NCBI GenBank assembly: GCA_023666975.1
Contig: JAMPAW010000017.1
Location: 1-37,129 of the forward strand
Direction of reading: 5' to 3'
Source of the DNA: Clostridium sp.
GTDB lineage: Bacteria; Bacillota_A; Clostridia; Lachnospirales; Lachnospiraceae
DNA length: 37,129 nt
The position numbers and the translations under genes are program-made. Of this stretch, positions 1 through 8,131 are shown one piece after another. The notes under the pieces were generated by a model. The model ran no database searches, had not been told where the DNA came from, and saw only the letters and a program-made list of their open reading frames with translations. Within the stretch, counting starts at the first letter, position 1. Each line of letters begins with the position of its first letter.

Positions 1-2
1 TC

Positions 3-554
3 AATGCAATTCAAAATGAAGATTTCTATTACTATGTAATGCTCTATGTGATTATCGTCTATGCGTTTAATAATCAAATACGCTTTAATCGTAAAGGAGA
101 GTTTAATCTTCCTGTCGGCAAGCGTGATTTCAACAGGAAAATGGCAGATAAATTATCCGCATTTATAGATAAAATTCAAACGCAAAACTGCATATTTACC
201 TGCACAGATTTCAGGGAATTTGATATTTCACAGTTGGACAGCAATGATTTTGTTTATGTCGACCCTCCGTATCTGATTACTTGCGCTACATACAATGAGC
301 AAGGTGGTTGGAATGAAGAAGCCGAGCGTGATTTATTAGCATTTTTAGATACATTTTCCGAAAGAAATATACGTTTTGCACTTTCCAATGTCCTTAGGAG
401 CAAGGGGAAAGAAAATGATATATTGATTGAATGGCTTGATAAACACAGCGATAAATACCGTGCTATTCCGCTGAATTACAGTTATTCAAATTCAAATTAT
501 CAGACCAAGGATAAAGCTTCTGTCAGTGAAGAAGTGCTGATTGTGAATTATTGA
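3..554 (+). CDS. DNA adenine N6-methyltransferase, D12/Dam class (C-terminal part, cut by window edge)
   Basis: The frame is open back to the left edge, so the N-terminus with the SAM-binding FxGxG motif lies outside the window; the first in-frame ATG at 39 is internal. The visible part contains a stretch around FNNQIRFN and GEFNLPVGK that is typical of the D12 (Dam, DpnII-methylase) class, and the catalytic motif IV DPPY at bases 261-272. The enzyme transfers a methyl group from S-adenosylmethionine to N6 of adenine in a short DNA site. The gene ends 12 bases before an AlwI-family endonuclease whose ribosome binding site overlaps its stop codon, so the pair is translationally coupled. I infer that it protects host DNA at GATC or GGATC sites; the exact specificity cannot be read from this fragment. 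The region is more AT-rich than most of the window. Confidence 0.9.
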   Translation, partial: NAIQNEDFYYYVMLYVIIVYAFNNQIRFNRKGEFNLPVGKRDFNRKMADKLSAFIDKIQTQNCIFTCTDFREFDISQLDSNDFVYVDPPYLITCATYNEQGGWNEEAERDLLAFLDTFSERNIRFALSNVLRSKGKENDILIEWLDKHSDKYRAIPLNYSYSNSNYQTKDKASVSEEVLIVNY

Positions 555-566
555 GGAGGTGCTGCG

Positions 567-2537
567 ATGAATATTCCTTATAAAAGTTTTTGCTGGAGTT
601 TAGGCACAACGAGTTTTAGAACAAGAGACTTTAATAAAACCATAGAAGAACAGCTTTTTCTTTTGAATGAGTTTTGGACTCTTGCGGAAAATGAAAATGC
701 AGACTGGTCCGGCAATAGCCAATTACAATCTCGTTATTATGATTTTATGCGCGGAAAAGGATTTGTTGAAGGAGATGCCGATAATAAGCCGAAGGATGCC
801 CGTGAAAAAACATCAGGATTAGTGGATATCGGTTTGATTGATGGCAAAAGGAAATTGAGCAATGCAGGTAAGGCTTTGCTGCATATCAGTGTGGACAATG
901 ATTTCAGGTCGGATAATCAATTTCAAATTGCAAAAGACAGTTTTATCTATTTGAAGCAATTATTAAAAACATTTTATGTGCTGGATGGGCAGACGGTAAG
1001 ACCTTTTATGGTGCTGCTTCATTTGCTGGGCATATTTGATTATTTAACTCTTGACGAATACACATATTTGCTGCCGCTTTGCATAGGAAAAAAGGAAACG
1101 CTGGAAATGGTGAATGGAATTAGTAAATTGCGTATTAATCGCACCTCAATTGATGAAATTATCATCAACCGCCTGATGAATATGCCCAATTATATAGTGG
1201 CATTGGCGTATTTTCTTGAAAATGATGTTACAGAAGATTTGATATGTGAAATTGGCTTTAATAGAAAAAGCCGCCAATACGACAGGCCATATTTTGGATT
1301 ATACAATGCCTTATTTGATGTTTTTGTCGATGGAAATATGGATAGTTTACTGTCGGTTTACTCCGCAACGAAGAGGATAAAAATTGGAAAGTGGTGGCGC
1401 AGGTACTTATTTGGTAATTCCTCTGAAGCAGCGATTAGCAAAAATCCTCCGGATTACTTAGAGCATACGGTGTTCGACTCGGTATCAAATGAACGTGAGT
1501 TTAAAGAGACATTTTTCAAGACAATGCACTTGTTTAAAGCTAAAGCTACGCTTTCAGATTATCTTGATTTAAACCGCCGGTACATGAAAACTACGGATAT
1601 TGTCTTATTTGAAGATGATATAGTAAAATTAGACATTGTGCCACAGCACTTTTTTAAATCGGTGAGGGAACAGCTGTATGCAGATATGTTTACTCCGGCA
1701 GAATTGTTGTACGAGAATTGCAGCCTGGAAGATATTTCTGATTGTCTTGTTGTTAGTGACGATACCATTATCGACAGTATTAACAAAGAACTGGAGATTG
1801 ATGTTACAACAATCGATGCAGCCCGTGCAGCGTTAGAGGATAATCGTTACCGTAGATTGCAGCATCTGATTGATACGAAATTCACCGATGATAAATTATT
1901 GTTCCTGCTCGATTGTTTTGAAAAAAGAAAAGATACAGAAATCAGAAGTATGGTTACAGATAATGCCGATGTTCCAACCATTTTTGAATATGTGTTAGGT
2001 ATTTTATGGTATAAAGCAAGCGAGAGGCATGGTAAAATTCTTGATTATATGAAACTTTCACTTGAGGCTGATTTGCTTCCCAAAACGCACGCTGCGGGTG
2101 GTGAAGCGGATATTGTCTATGAGTATACGCAAACAGAAGACTATCCTGAGCATACCTTACTGCTTGAAGCAACACTTGCCGACAGCACGAATCAGCGCAG
2201 AATGGAAATGGAGCCGGTATCAAGGCATTTAGGCAGACATTTAATACGCACAGGTAATTCAAACTCCTATTGCGTTTTCGCAACCAGTCACCTTGATATT
2301 AATGTAATCGCCGATTTTAGAGGCAGAAAATCAATACCGTTTTATAATACACAAGACTATTCCCAATATGTAGATGGAATGAAAATCATTCCGCTGCAAA
2401 TATCGGAATTAAAGAAAATCGTAACAAACGGAAAAACATACAAAGAACTGTACCCAATATTTGAAGAGGCATTTAACTCGACTCTGCCTCCTCATGAGTG
2501 GTATGAGAATTGCATTGCAGGCAAAGGACGGTTATAG
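567..2537 (+). CDS. AlwI-family type II restriction endonuclease
   Basis: A 656-residue protein that I recognise as an AlwI-family (RE_AlwI) endonuclease. The N-terminal signature includes WSLGTTSFRT at residues 11-20. The C-terminal catalytic core has GGEADIV at about 511-517 with Asp515, then LLLEAT with Glu534 in a PD-(D/E)XK-like arrangement (E-x-T in place of E-x-K), then the family-typical STNQRRMEMEPV and RHLGRHL. AlwI cuts outside the asymmetric site GGATC; whether this protein shares that specificity is inference. The start is supported by an AGGAGGT ribosome binding site at 554-560 that overlaps the stop of the upstream methyltransferase, so the two form one operon. The gene ends at a bidirectional terminator shared with pyrG. 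AT-rich composition relative to the neighbouring core genes suggests lateral acquisition. Confidence 0.9.
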   Translation: MNIPYKSFCWSLGTTSFRTRDFNKTIEEQLFLLNEFWTLAENENADWSGNSQLQSRYYDFMRGKGFVEGDADNKPKDAREKTSGLVDIGLIDGKRKLSNAGKALLHISVDNDFRSDNQFQIAKDSFIYLKQLLKTFYVLDGQTVRPFMVLLHLLGIFDYLTLDEYTYLLPLCIGKKETLEMVNGISKLRINRTSIDEIIINRLMNMPNYIVALAYFLENDVTEDLICEIGFNRKSRQYDRPYFGLYNALFDVFVDGNMDSLLSVYSATKRIKIGKWWRRYLFGNSSEAAISKNPPDYLEHTVFDSVSNEREFKETFFKTMHLFKAKATLSDYLDLNRRYMKTTDIVLFEDDIVKLDIVPQHFFKSVREQLYADMFTPAELLYENCSLEDISDCLVVSDDTIIDSINKELEIDVTTIDAARAALEDNRYRRLQHLIDTKFTDDKLLFLLDCFEKRKDTEIRSMVTDNADVPTIFEYVLGILWYKASERHGKILDYMKLSLEADLLPKTHAAGGEADIVYEYTQTEDYPEHTLLLEATLADSTNQRRMEMEPVSRHLGRHLIRTGNSNSYCVFATSHLDINVIADFRGRKSIPFYNTQDYSQYVDGMKIIPLQISELKKIVTNGKTYKELYPIFEEAFNSTLPPHEWYENCIAGKGRL

Positions 2538-2557
2538 GCCGACAATAGTTAAAAAGC

Positions 2558-2599
2558 AAAAAACGGTGCCTCTCCCTTTTGGAGACTGCACCGTTTTTT
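2558..2599. terminator. Bidirectional intrinsic terminator between the endonuclease gene and pyrG
   Basis: The arms AAAAAACGGTGC and GCACCGTTTTTT enclose a second short stem (CTCTCC against GGAGA) with a CTTTT loop. The T-tract on the + strand and the A-tract on its left side allow it to serve both converging genes. Confidence 0.9.
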
Positions 2600-2610
2600 G
2601 CAAATCGTGC

Positions 2611-4233
2611 CTATCTGTTTTTCTGCCGAATTTCCTGATGTTCCAACGATGCCGTGATAAAGCCTTTGAATAACGGATGTGGTTTGTTTGGCCGGGATTT
2701 GAACTCCGGATGGGCCTGAGTTCCGACAAACCATGGGTGTTCCGGAATCTCAATCATTTCTACGATATGGCCGTCCGGAGACTGACCGACTAATTCCATG
2801 CCGGCTGTCGACAATGCTTTGCGATAGTCGTTGTTTACTTCATAGCGGTGGCGGTGGCGTTCAGTAATTTCCCTCTTGCCATATAATTGAAAGGACTTGG
2901 AGTCTTCCTTTAACACACATGGATAAGCGCCAAGCCGGAGGGTTCCACCCAAATCGGTAACACCGTCCTGGTCCGGCATAATGTGAATCACCTGATGCAC
3001 ACTGCTGGGATTGAATTCGCTGGAGTTGGCGTCGTGATATCCCAAAACATTTCTGGCAAATTCTACAATCGTAAGCTGCATGCCGAGGCAAAGTCCCAGA
3101 TAAGGGATTTTGTTTTCACGGGCATAGCGGATAGCGCTAATCATGCCCTCGATACCGCGGTCACCAAATCCGCCGGGAACAATGATACCGTCGGCATCTC
3201 TCAATTCTTCGGCCACATTGTTGTCATTTAGCAGTTCGGAGTCCATCCACATAATATCTAAATCGGAATTGCAGGCAAAAGAGCTGTGCTTTAACGCTTC
3301 CACTACGGAGATATAGGCATCATGTAAAGACACATATTTGCCGACCAGTGCTATTTTTACCTTTTTAACCGGATTTTTCCAGCGTTCAATCATGGCAGCC
3401 CATTCTTCCAAATCAGGCTCCGGACAATCTACGTTCAGGCATTTGCACACAACATTGGCCAGTTTTTCTTTTTCCATGGCGAGCGGAACTTCGTACAGCA
3501 CATCGACATCGAGATTCTGGATAACATTGTCGCTGGGGACATTACAAAACAGAGCAATCTTATCTTTCATACCTGCCTCTAACGGATAGTCGGACCGGCA
3601 CACCAGAATGTCCGGCTGGATTCCCAGTGATTGAAGATTCTTTACACTGGCCTGAGTCGGTTTTGTCTTCATCTCTCCGGAGGCTTTCAAATATGGAATC
3701 AGTGTAACGTGAATCATGATGCAGTTGTCGTGCCCGACTGTGTGCTGGAACTGCCGGATTGCTTCCAAAAACGGCTGACTCTCGATATCACCTACCGTGC
3801 CCCCCACTTCGATGATAGCAAACTCTGTTTCTGTGGAATCCAGATTGCGGTAAAAACGGCTTTGAATCTCATTGGTAATATGGGGAATAACCTGTACCGT
3901 GTGCCCGCCAAAATCTCCACGGCGTTCTTTTTGCAGGATGCTCCAGTATACTTTGCCCGTGGTGACGTTTGATTTTTTGTTCAGGTTTTCGTCAATAAAA
4001 CGTTCATAGTGCCCCAAATCGAGGTCCGTCTCTGCACCGTCGTCGGTGACGAATACCTCCCCATGCTGGATGGGGTTCATCGTACCTGGGTCAATATTAA
4101 TATAAGGGTCGAACTTCTGACAGGTTACTTTATAGCCCCGTGCTTTCAGAAGCCTTCCCAATGAAGCGGCGGTTATTCCCTTCCCCAGTCCGGAAACAAC
4201 ACCGCCTGTGACAAATACATATTTGACTGCCAT
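2611..4233 (-). CDS. pyrG: CTP synthase
   Basis: Converts UTP, ATP and glutamine to CTP, the last step of de novo pyrimidine nucleotide synthesis, in the cytoplasm. The 540-residue length is usual for the family. The synthetase domain begins with [14 protein letters not shown] (P-loop at residues 10-19) and contains [10 protein letters not shown] and the Mg/nucleotide segment [16 protein letters not shown] at 64-79. The C-terminal class I glutamine amidotransferase domain has the oxyanion segment VPGGFGDRG at 352-360, nucleophile Cys382 in GLCLGMQ, and His508 and Glu510 in AHPEF. The start has a GGAGG ribosome binding site just upstream on the minus strand (about 4240-4245). It is transcribed alone, divergently from ftsH. 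The leader does not begin with the GGGC tract used for reiterative-transcription control in Bacillus, so I see no evidence for that mechanism here. Confidence 0.98.
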   Translation of the reverse strand: MAVKYVFVTGGVVSGLGKGITAASLGRLLKARGYKVTCQKFDPYINIDPGTMNPIQHGEVFVTDDGAETDLDLGHYERFIDENLNKKSNVTTGKVYWSILQKERRGDFGGHTVQVIPHITNEIQSRFYRNLDSTETEFAIIEVGGTVGDIESQPFLEAIRQFQHTVGHDNCIMIHVTLIPYLKASGEMKTKPTQASVKNLQSLGIQPDILVCRSDYPLEAGMKDKIALFCNVPSDNVIQNLDVDVLYEVPLAMEKEKLANVVCKCLNVDCPEPDLEEWAAMIERWKNPVKKVKIALVGKYVSLHDAYISVVEALKHSSFACNSDLDIMWMDSELLNDNNVAEELRDADGIIVPGGFGDRGIEGMISAIRYARENKIPYLGLCLGMQLTIVEFARNVLGYHDANSSEFNPSSVHQVIHIMPDQDGVTDLGGTLRLGAYPCVLKEDSKSFQLYGKREITERHRHRYEVNNDYRKALSTAGMELVGQSPDGHIVEMIEIPEHPWFVGTQAHPEFKSRPNKPHPLFKGFITASLEHQEIRQKNR

Positions 4234-4310
4234 ATATTTTCCTCCGTGTATCTTAGTGGTGTATAGTGTTTGATATAAATTTGTTTTCTATCATGACATA
4301 CATAAAAAAC

Positions 4311-4339
4311 ATTTTATATGAAATGGATATGTTAGTCAA
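4311..4339 (-). promoter_or_regulatory. pyrG promoter (sigma-A type)
   Basis: On the minus strand, TTGACT (4339-4334) and TAAAAT (4316-4311) are separated by exactly 17 bases. The predicted transcription start near 4304 gives a leader of about 70 bases to the pyrG ATG. Confidence 0.75.
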
Positions 4340-4344
4340 TTGAT

Positions 4345-4419
4345 AAAATGGATTTTTGCGGTAATAAAATGTAGATTTTTGCCGTAACAGGGAATATATT
4401 ACTTCACAAAATCTACATT
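4345..4419. repeat. Imperfect tandem repeat and 12-bp inverted repeat in the pyrG-ftsH gap
   Basis: This lies in the 332-base divergent gap (4234-4565), which otherwise holds the two promoters. Two imperfect tandem copies of the motif GATTTTTGCSGTAAY lie within 4345-4388. A perfect 12-bp inverted repeat follows: AATGTAGATTTT at 4368-4379 and AAAATCTACATT at 4408-4419, separated by 28 bases. The right arm ends 9 bases before the candidate ftsH -35 element, so it could be an operator; the binding protein is unknown. Confidence 0.5.
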
Positions 4420-4428
4420 AAAATATAA

Positions 4429-4457
4429 TTGCGTATTTTGTTTTTTGCTTTTATAAT
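4429..4457 (+). promoter_or_regulatory. Candidate promoter of the first ftsH gene
   Basis: TTGCGT (4429-4434), 17 bases, then a perfect TATAAT (4452-4457). The -35 element is weak. The predicted leader is about 100 bases and contains an unused AAAGGAGG at 4491-4498 as well as the real ribosome binding site at 4551-4557. Confidence 0.55.
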
Positions 4458-4565
4458 ATACGCATGTGCACTGCAGACTGTGTCCGAATAAAAGGAGGCG
4501 GTTTTCTTATCATCATGCTATAGGATAAGTGCAGTGAAAACATGAAAACGTAGGAGGATAAAAAC

Positions 4566-6476
4566 TTGGAAGAAAATAGAAATCAAAATAACGACAGTAA
4601 TCAGAATAACAACAATAAGAAGTCACCGAACCGCAGCTTTATGTTTATGCTGATTATTTCTGTGGGACTGACGCTGTTGTTTTTCTATGCGTATACCCGG
4701 TATCAGACCAGCCAGAAGGAAGAGATTTCTTATAGTGAATTTCTGACGATGCTGGACGAGGGTGAGGTGAAGGATGTCCGGATTTACAGCTCCACGGTGG
4801 AGGTGATACCCAAAAAGCAAAAGAAATCAGATGATTCCAAAGTCTATTATGCAACCAGAATCTCGGATATCAACCTGGTTGACCGTCTTGAGGCTGCCAA
4901 GAAGAACGGGGAGCTGGATTATAAGGCGATAGACGAGAGTGGGTCGGCAATGATTTGGAATGCATTGTCATGGGTAATCATGTTTGGTGTGTTCTATCTT
5001 ATCATATGGCTGTTTATGCGTTCAATGAGTAAAGGCGGCGGTATGATGGGGGTTGGCAAGAGCAATGCCAAGATGTATATGGAAAAGGAGACGGGAGTCA
5101 CTTTTGCCGATGTAGCGGGACAGGAGGAGTCCAAGGAATCGCTTAAGGAAATGGTAGACTTTTTGCACAACCCGAAACGCTATCTGGCTATCGGAGCAAA
5201 GCTGCCGAAGGGAGCGTTGTTAGTGGGACCTCCGGGAACGGGTAAGACTTTGCTGGCGAAGGCTGTGGCGGGAGAGGCCAATGTGCCGTTTTTCTCACTT
5301 TCCGGTTCCGATTTCGTAGAGTTATATGTCGGCGTCGGCGCTTCCCGTGTCAGAGATTTATTTAAGCAGGCTACCTCTGTGGCACCGTGTATTATCTTTA
5401 TCGATGAGATTGACGCTATCGGACGAAGCCGCGACAGCAGATATGGTGGTGGAGACTCGGAAAGAGAACAGACGTTAAATCAGCTGCTCTCGGAGATGGA
5501 CGGATTCGATACTTCAAAGGGTATCGTTATTCTGGCAGCAACCAACCGTCCGGAAATACTGGATAAGGCACTGCTCCGTCCGGGACGCTTTGACCGCCGT
5601 GTCATTGTGGAAAAGCCGGATTTAAAGGGGCGGATAGAGACATTAAAGGTTCATGCCAAGGACGTAAAAATGGACGAGACTGTGGATTTCAAGGAGCTTG
5701 CATTGGCAACCTCCGGAGCTGTGGGAGCAGACCTGGCTAACATTATCAACGAGGCTGCACTGGCAGCAGTCAAATCTGGAAGAGAGTTTGTATCGCAGGC
5801 AGATTTATTTGAGTCTGTCGAGGTGGTATTTGCCGGTAAGGCGAAGAAGGACCGCATTCTCAGTAAAAAGGAGAAGGAGATTGTGGCTTACCACGAGACC
5901 GGCCATGCCCTTTGCAGCGCATTGCAAAAGCATACGGAACCGGTACAGAAAATTACCATTATACCACGAACAATGGGTTCTCTGGGTTATGTATGGCAGG
6001 TGCCGGAGGAGGAAAAATATTTGAATACCAAGGCGGAAATGGAGGCCGATTTGGTGACGTATTGCGCAGGCCGTGCGGCGGAAGCACTGAAGTTTGAGTC
6101 AATTACCGACGGTGCATACGGAGATATTGAGGATGCGACGAAGAAAGCCAGGAGCATGGTGACGATGCTCGGTATGTCGGACAAATTCGGTATGGTAGGC
6201 TTGGAATCCGTGCAAAACCGCTACCTGGATGCCAATGCAGTCCTGAACTGTTCGGAGGAAACGGCTACAGAAGTAGACAGGGAAATCCAGGCAATCATGA
6301 AAAAATCCTATGACAAAGCCTATAAGCTGTTGCAGGAAAACGAGGAGGTACTGGACGCTCTGGCGAAGTATCTGATTGAGAAAGAGACGATTACCGGTAA
6401 GGAATTTATGAAAATCTTTGAGGAGATTACAGGCGATAAGCTGAAGGCTGCCGGTGAGGAAGAAAAAAGAGAGTAA
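4566..6476 (+). CDS. ftsH: ATP-dependent zinc metalloprotease, divergent FtsH paralogue
   Basis: A membrane-anchored AAA+ protease that unfolds and degrades membrane and cytosolic proteins. The 636-residue protein has an Asn-rich N-terminus (residues 1-20), a first membrane segment at about 24-43, an extracytoplasmic domain, a second segment at about 131-151, Walker A GPPGTGKT (221-228), Walker B IIFIDE (276-281), the pore loop FVELYVGVG, and the zinc site HETGH (443-447) with Asp520 as the likely third ligand. It departs from canonical FtsH: the pore loop has LY where MF is usual, and the third-ligand segment reads TDGAYGD where TTGASxD is usual. The start is a TTG, chosen because TAGGAGG (4551-4557) sits 8 bases before it. 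It is monocistronic with its own terminator. A canonical ftsH lies at 22445, so this is the accessory copy; I infer a distinct substrate set. Confidence 0.93.
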   Translation: MEENRNQNNDSNQNNNNKKSPNRSFMFMLIISVGLTLLFFYAYTRYQTSQKEEISYSEFLTMLDEGEVKDVRIYSSTVEVIPKKQKKSDDSKVYYATRISDINLVDRLEAAKKNGELDYKAIDESGSAMIWNALSWVIMFGVFYLIIWLFMRSMSKGGGMMGVGKSNAKMYMEKETGVTFADVAGQEESKESLKEMVDFLHNPKRYLAIGAKLPKGALLVGPPGTGKTLLAKAVAGEANVPFFSLSGSDFVELYVGVGASRVRDLFKQATSVAPCIIFIDEIDAIGRSRDSRYGGGDSEREQTLNQLLSEMDGFDTSKGIVILAATNRPEILDKALLRPGRFDRRVIVEKPDLKGRIETLKVHAKDVKMDETVDFKELALATSGAVGADLANIINEAALAAVKSGREFVSQADLFESVEVVFAGKAKKDRILSKKEKEIVAYHETGHALCSALQKHTEPVQKITIIPRTMGSLGYVWQVPEEEKYLNTKAEMEADLVTYCAGRAAEALKFESITDGAYGDIEDATKKARSMVTMLGMSDKFGMVGLESVQNRYLDANAVLNCSEETATEVDREIQAIMKKSYDKAYKLLQENEEVLDALAKYLIEKETITGKEFMKIFEEITGDKLKAAGEEEKRE

Positions 6477-6481
6477 ATAGA

Positions 6482-6531
6482 AAACTGCCTCTCGCATACC
6501 TAATCTAATATAGGTGTGTGAGGGGCAGTTT
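6482..6531 (+). terminator. Intrinsic terminator of the first ftsH gene
   Basis: Two 20-base arms (6482-6501 and 6512-6531) pair along their whole length, with several G-U wobbles that only work in the + strand transcript, followed by a T-rich tract. It is therefore oriented for ftsH; its use by the converging C39-like gene would be weaker. Confidence 0.85.
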
Positions 6532-6541
6532 ATATTTTGTT

Positions 6542-7891
6542 TTAATTATTAGTAGTGTCGGTATCGTTACCCTGTGTGTCGCCGGTACCTGTGCCGCCGT
6601 CTTGGGAATCCGCAGGATTGGTACTGCCGTCCTGGGAGGTATCCGGACTTGTGCCGTTTTCCTGATTATCGTTTGACTGTGTAGTACCGGAGTCGCCGCT
6701 GCCCTGTGCGCTGATTGCCCACATGTTTGCGATTTGCGATTCCAGACGTGAATAGCTCCAGCCGACCTGGCTGCGCGCTTCGCTGGCAGGGTCGTTAATG
6801 TAGAACAGGTTATCCTTGTATTCCCTAATCAGAATAAAGTGCGAGCTTCGGGTGAAATCTCCCGGAGACATAGCGCAGATAACCAGCTTGTCATTTTCCA
6901 GAGCACTGATGATATTACTTTCGCTTATCGTCATTTCCTCTGTTCCCAGACCAAGACCGATAGCACCCGTCGTCATCAGCGTCCATGCCGTTTCGCTGTT
7001 TTCATCTAAAAATCCCTGTTCTGTCGCATAGTCTGCAACCTTGATCGGATTCATGCTTCCGTCCTGCTTTAAAAAGGTATATGCCATGGAAAGGCATGTT
7101 GGTCCCGCTCCTCGCAGTGCGATGATATCCTTGCCGTAATCGGCATATCCCCATTGTTCATCGTATTGTATGAATAACGGGACAGTATCGGAGGAGAAAT
7201 CCACACTAAAGTCACCGTCAAATACAACACTGATTTTGGCCGGATAGTTGATGACAAATTGTTTCATTGCATAGTCTGCCGCCAGATTTCTTAATATATC
7301 GTCAGGATAAACGGCGGCGTTATCCAAAATGTTTTGTAAATCCGGGTCTGTGGCTGCTAAAGCAGTGAGGCTGGCGATTGCGGCATCACGGTCTGCCGGT
7401 AAATCCTTTGCCAGAATGGTTTCGTCAATCTCAGGTGCAGGCGCCTCGGTAGTCATCTGCTCCGTGGAAGGCTCCTTCGTCTGCTCCGTTGTCTTTTTGG
7501 GCGATTTGTCCTTGTGCAGAGCGGTGACAATGCCGGTGATCATTTTGATGACGCCGGCAAAAACTAAAACGACAGCCGCTAAAAATATACTGCACCGGAT
7601 AATGGCCTGCCTGCGGCGTTTTTTGCGTCGTGCTTCTCTGGCGGCAAGTTTTCTTCTGCGGGCAGCTGCTTTGCGTCGCTTTTCATATTCGATTTCTTCC
7701 GGAGATAACTGGTCATAGTCTTCAAGAACCGAATATTCCGGTATGTCAGGGGAAGTGCCCTGTCCCTGATAGCCGTTTTGTGCTCCTTCGGGAAACAGGC
7801 TTTGGTTTAAAGAGTCGTAACTAGAGGCTCCGTTATAGGACTCATAATCATTTTGCCCGTCATAACCGTTTTGTCCGTTGTATCCATCCAT
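6542..7891 (-). CDS. Membrane-anchored C39-like (papain-fold) protein, catalytic Cys apparently replaced
   Basis: A 449-residue protein. Residues 1-65 are rich in Gly, Asn, Tyr and Gln; 70-95 are strongly basic; 96-126 form one membrane segment; a Thr/Glu-rich linker runs to about 155. The C-terminal extracellular domain resembles the Peptidase_C39_2 family, with Gln residues in LFIQYDEQWG (239-248), GAGPTCLSM at 261-269, His351 in SSHFILI and Asp367 in INDPAS. The family's catalytic Cys normally lies in GCGPT; here that position is Ala262, and the only nearby Cys is Cys266, four residues on. It may be a non-catalytic binding or scaffold domain, or Cys266 may have taken over. The tail (400-449) is low-complexity Ser/Thr/Gly/Asp. 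The start follows a GAAGG ribosome binding site. It is monocistronic, and I see no clear promoter. Substrate unknown. Confidence 0.75.
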   Translation of the reverse strand: MDGYNGQNGYDGQNDYESYNGASSYDSLNQSLFPEGAQNGYQGQGTSPDIPEYSVLEDYDQLSPEEIEYEKRRKAAARRRKLAAREARRKKRRRQAIIRCSIFLAAVVLVFAGVIKMITGIVTALHKDKSPKKTTEQTKEPSTEQMTTEAPAPEIDETILAKDLPADRDAAIASLTALAATDPDLQNILDNAAVYPDDILRNLAADYAMKQFVINYPAKISVVFDGDFSVDFSSDTVPLFIQYDEQWGYADYGKDIIALRGAGPTCLSMAYTFLKQDGSMNPIKVADYATEQGFLDENSETAWTLMTTGAIGLGLGTEEMTISESNIISALENDKLVICAMSPGDFTRSSHFILIREYKDNLFYINDPASEARSQVGWSYSRLESQIANMWAISAQGSGDSGTTQSNDNQENGTSPDTSQDGSTNPADSQDGGTGTGDTQGNDTDTTNN

Positions 7892-8007
7892 AACTGTACC
7901 TTCTTTCTGTAGTATAATAAAATATATTTCATTTGTTTATGTCGAGATAAACAGTGCGGCAGTTGCTTGCTGCCTGGTACTGACTTCTATAGTATAGCAT
8001 GAAATAC

Positions 8008-8036
8008 TTGATAAAAGAAAACTTTTTTATTAAAAT
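8008..8036 (+). promoter_or_regulatory. hydF promoter (sigma-A type)
   Basis: TTGATA (8008-8013), 17 bases, TAAAAT (8031-8036). The leader of about 90 bases holds a small hairpin, TCCGGC against GCCGGA, at about 8069-8087, and an AAAGGAGG ribosome binding site just before the start. Confidence 0.75.
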
Positions 8037-8131
8037 ATTCTAAAGATTTTTTGATATTGTTTTTTGCGTCCGGCGGGAAATGCCGGATTATGGGAAAATA
8101 TGCTGTAAAACAGAGGTAAAGGAGGATTTAA

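Noticed and set aside
4234..4310. pyrG control by reiterative transcription (GGGC start) as in Bacillus
   Set aside because: The predicted leader start has no GGGC and I find no terminator hairpin in the leader.
4491..4523. Leader peptide before the first ftsH, using the extra AAAGGAGG
   Set aside because: The nearest ATG gives a two-codon frame (Met-Leu-stop), and spacing is too long; it is more likely chance.
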